NCBI GenBank assembly: GCA_028279155.1 | Contig: JANQST010000312.1 | Location: forward strand, 1 to 6,624 | DNA from: Cyclobacteriaceae bacterium | GTDB lineage: Bacteria > Bacteroidota > Bacteroidia > Cytophagales > Cyclobacteriaceae | DNA: 6,624 nt | Reading direction: 5' to 3' | In this document: positions 6,036-6,624 of the stretch, one piece after another | How positions within the stretch are numbered: the first letter of the stretch is position 1 | Layout: each line of letters opens with the position of its first letter | The notes under the pieces: model-generated | The model's input: the letters and a program-made list of their open reading frames with translations, nothing else | What the model was told of the DNA's origin: nothing | Database searches by the model: none | Translations under genes and position numbers: made by a program

Positions 6036-6590
6036 TTGATATCCAGAATCGCCAATCCATCAGATATTCCCGGGATACTTGCTCTTCAGGAATTGTATTT
6101 GCATCGCTCGCTAAGCCCGGAGGAGAGAAAATCCGGGTTTGTGACAACTCCATTTACCAAATATCAAATTGAAGACCGTGTGAATAACTCAGGGCTTTTT
6201 GTCACCGAAGATGAAGGAAAAATCATCGCCTATATTTTTGCCGGAAAATGGGAGTTCTTTGAGCAATGGCCGATTTTCCCTTATATGACTTCACGGTTTC
6301 CTCATTTAAGCTTCAAGGATTACGAACTCACTACAACAGCTACCTTTCAATACGGCCCTGTGTGTGTAGACAAGCAATACCGTGGCAAAGGAGTGTTTAA
6401 CCACACGTTTGAAGCCATGCGGCTCGAATGGATAAAGGCATTCTCCCTGTCAATTACGTTTATCAATGCCGTCAATGAGGTTTCCATCAAAGCTCACGAT
6501 AAGTTGGGCTGGAAAATGTTTGACCGCTTCTATTTCAATGATAATCAGTACCTCTCATTGGCTTTTGAGATGGAGCAATCCGTAGTATAG
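6036..6590 (+). CDS. GNAT-family N-acetyltransferase
   Basis: A 184-residue predicted acetyl-CoA-dependent acetyltransferase, probably cytoplasmic; the acceptor is unknown. The N-terminus ISRIANPSDIPGILALQ is a typical first strand and helix of the fold. GKIIAYIFAGKW (61-72) fits the central strands. FQYGPVCVDKQYRGKGVFNH (104-123) is motif A with the Q-x-x-G-x-G acetyl-CoA loop at 114-119. FINAVNEVSIKAHDKLGWK (142-160) is motif B with the usual Asn, Ser and late LGW/LGF. No ATG is available: the frame is closed upstream by the preceding gene's TAA (6021-6023), and the next Met codon (6285) falls after a large part of the fold. Initiation at TTG 6036 fits best; ATT 6033 is a poorer option. The 12-base gap to the regulator upstream points to co-transcription. 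Two stops in a row (TAG at 6588 and 6591) end it. The fold is secure; the start is less so. Confidence 0.9.
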   Translation: MISRIANPSDIPGILALQELYLHRSLSPEERKSGFVTTPFTKYQIEDRVNNSGLFVTEDEGKIIAYIFAGKWEFFEQWPIFPYMTSRFPHLSFKDYELTTTATFQYGPVCVDKQYRGKGVFNHTFEAMRLEWIKAFSLSITFINAVNEVSIKAHDKLGWKMFDRFYFNDNQYLSLAFEMEQSVV

Positions 6591-6624
6591 TAGAAGAGCT
6601 AAATCAATCCAACATTTACATGAA

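Noticed and set aside
5696..6153. Minus-strand open frames over the regulator and acetyltransferase
   Set aside because: Antisense to two genes with clear conserved domains; no domain of their own.
1..6624. CRISPR array, insertion sequence, phage or toxin-antitoxin genes
   Set aside because: No regularly spaced repeats, transposase, integrase or paired small toxin-like genes were found in the window.

Overview
The window looks like chromosomal DNA of a Bacteroidota species, probably of the Cytophagales/marine type. This is inferred from moderately AT-rich DNA, start codons without Shine-Dalgarno sequences, candidate TTG/TTTG-N19-TAnnTTTG promoters, a LolA-like/TPR secreted protein, a PhoB-type winged-helix protein with a C-terminal membrane anchor, and short AT-rich intergenic repeats (GAATTGA units, CACCAATCAACC-like runs). 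No database search was possible, so genus is not claimed.

Layout. Positions 1-215 hold the 3' end of an unrecognised gene, closed by a strong hairpin terminator (251-290). A gene-free stretch (216-566) carries that terminator, small degenerate repeats, a GAATTGA tandem repeat and a candidate promoter. Next is a 724-residue exported protein (567-2741) with a beta-rich N-terminal domain, a LolA-like middle domain and ten TPR units. An intergenic region (2742-2958) contains a dispersed-repeat-like sequence and a weak candidate promoter. It leads to a complete ABC exporter half-transporter of the MsbA/multidrug type (2959-4698).

The right-hand third is the most interesting part. A minus-strand gene (4672-5433) encodes an eight-helix membrane protein that resembles the membrane sensor module of ComP-like histidine kinases but has no kinase. 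Its 3' end overlaps the ABC gene by 27 bases. It is divergent from a plus-strand gene (5562-6023) encoding a PhoB/CadC-type winged-helix DNA-binding domain tethered by one C-terminal membrane helix with no periplasmic domain. The 128-base gap between them has an inverted repeat and three tandem 11-base units ending at the regulator's start codon. A GNAT acetyltransferase (6036-6590, TTG start) follows the regulator after 12 bases and is probably co-transcribed.

How they may work together (inference): the eight-helix protein could sense or gate a signal at the inner membrane and act on the membrane-tethered regulator, which may control its own promoter and the divergent gene. The exporter and the TPR protein appear to be independent units.
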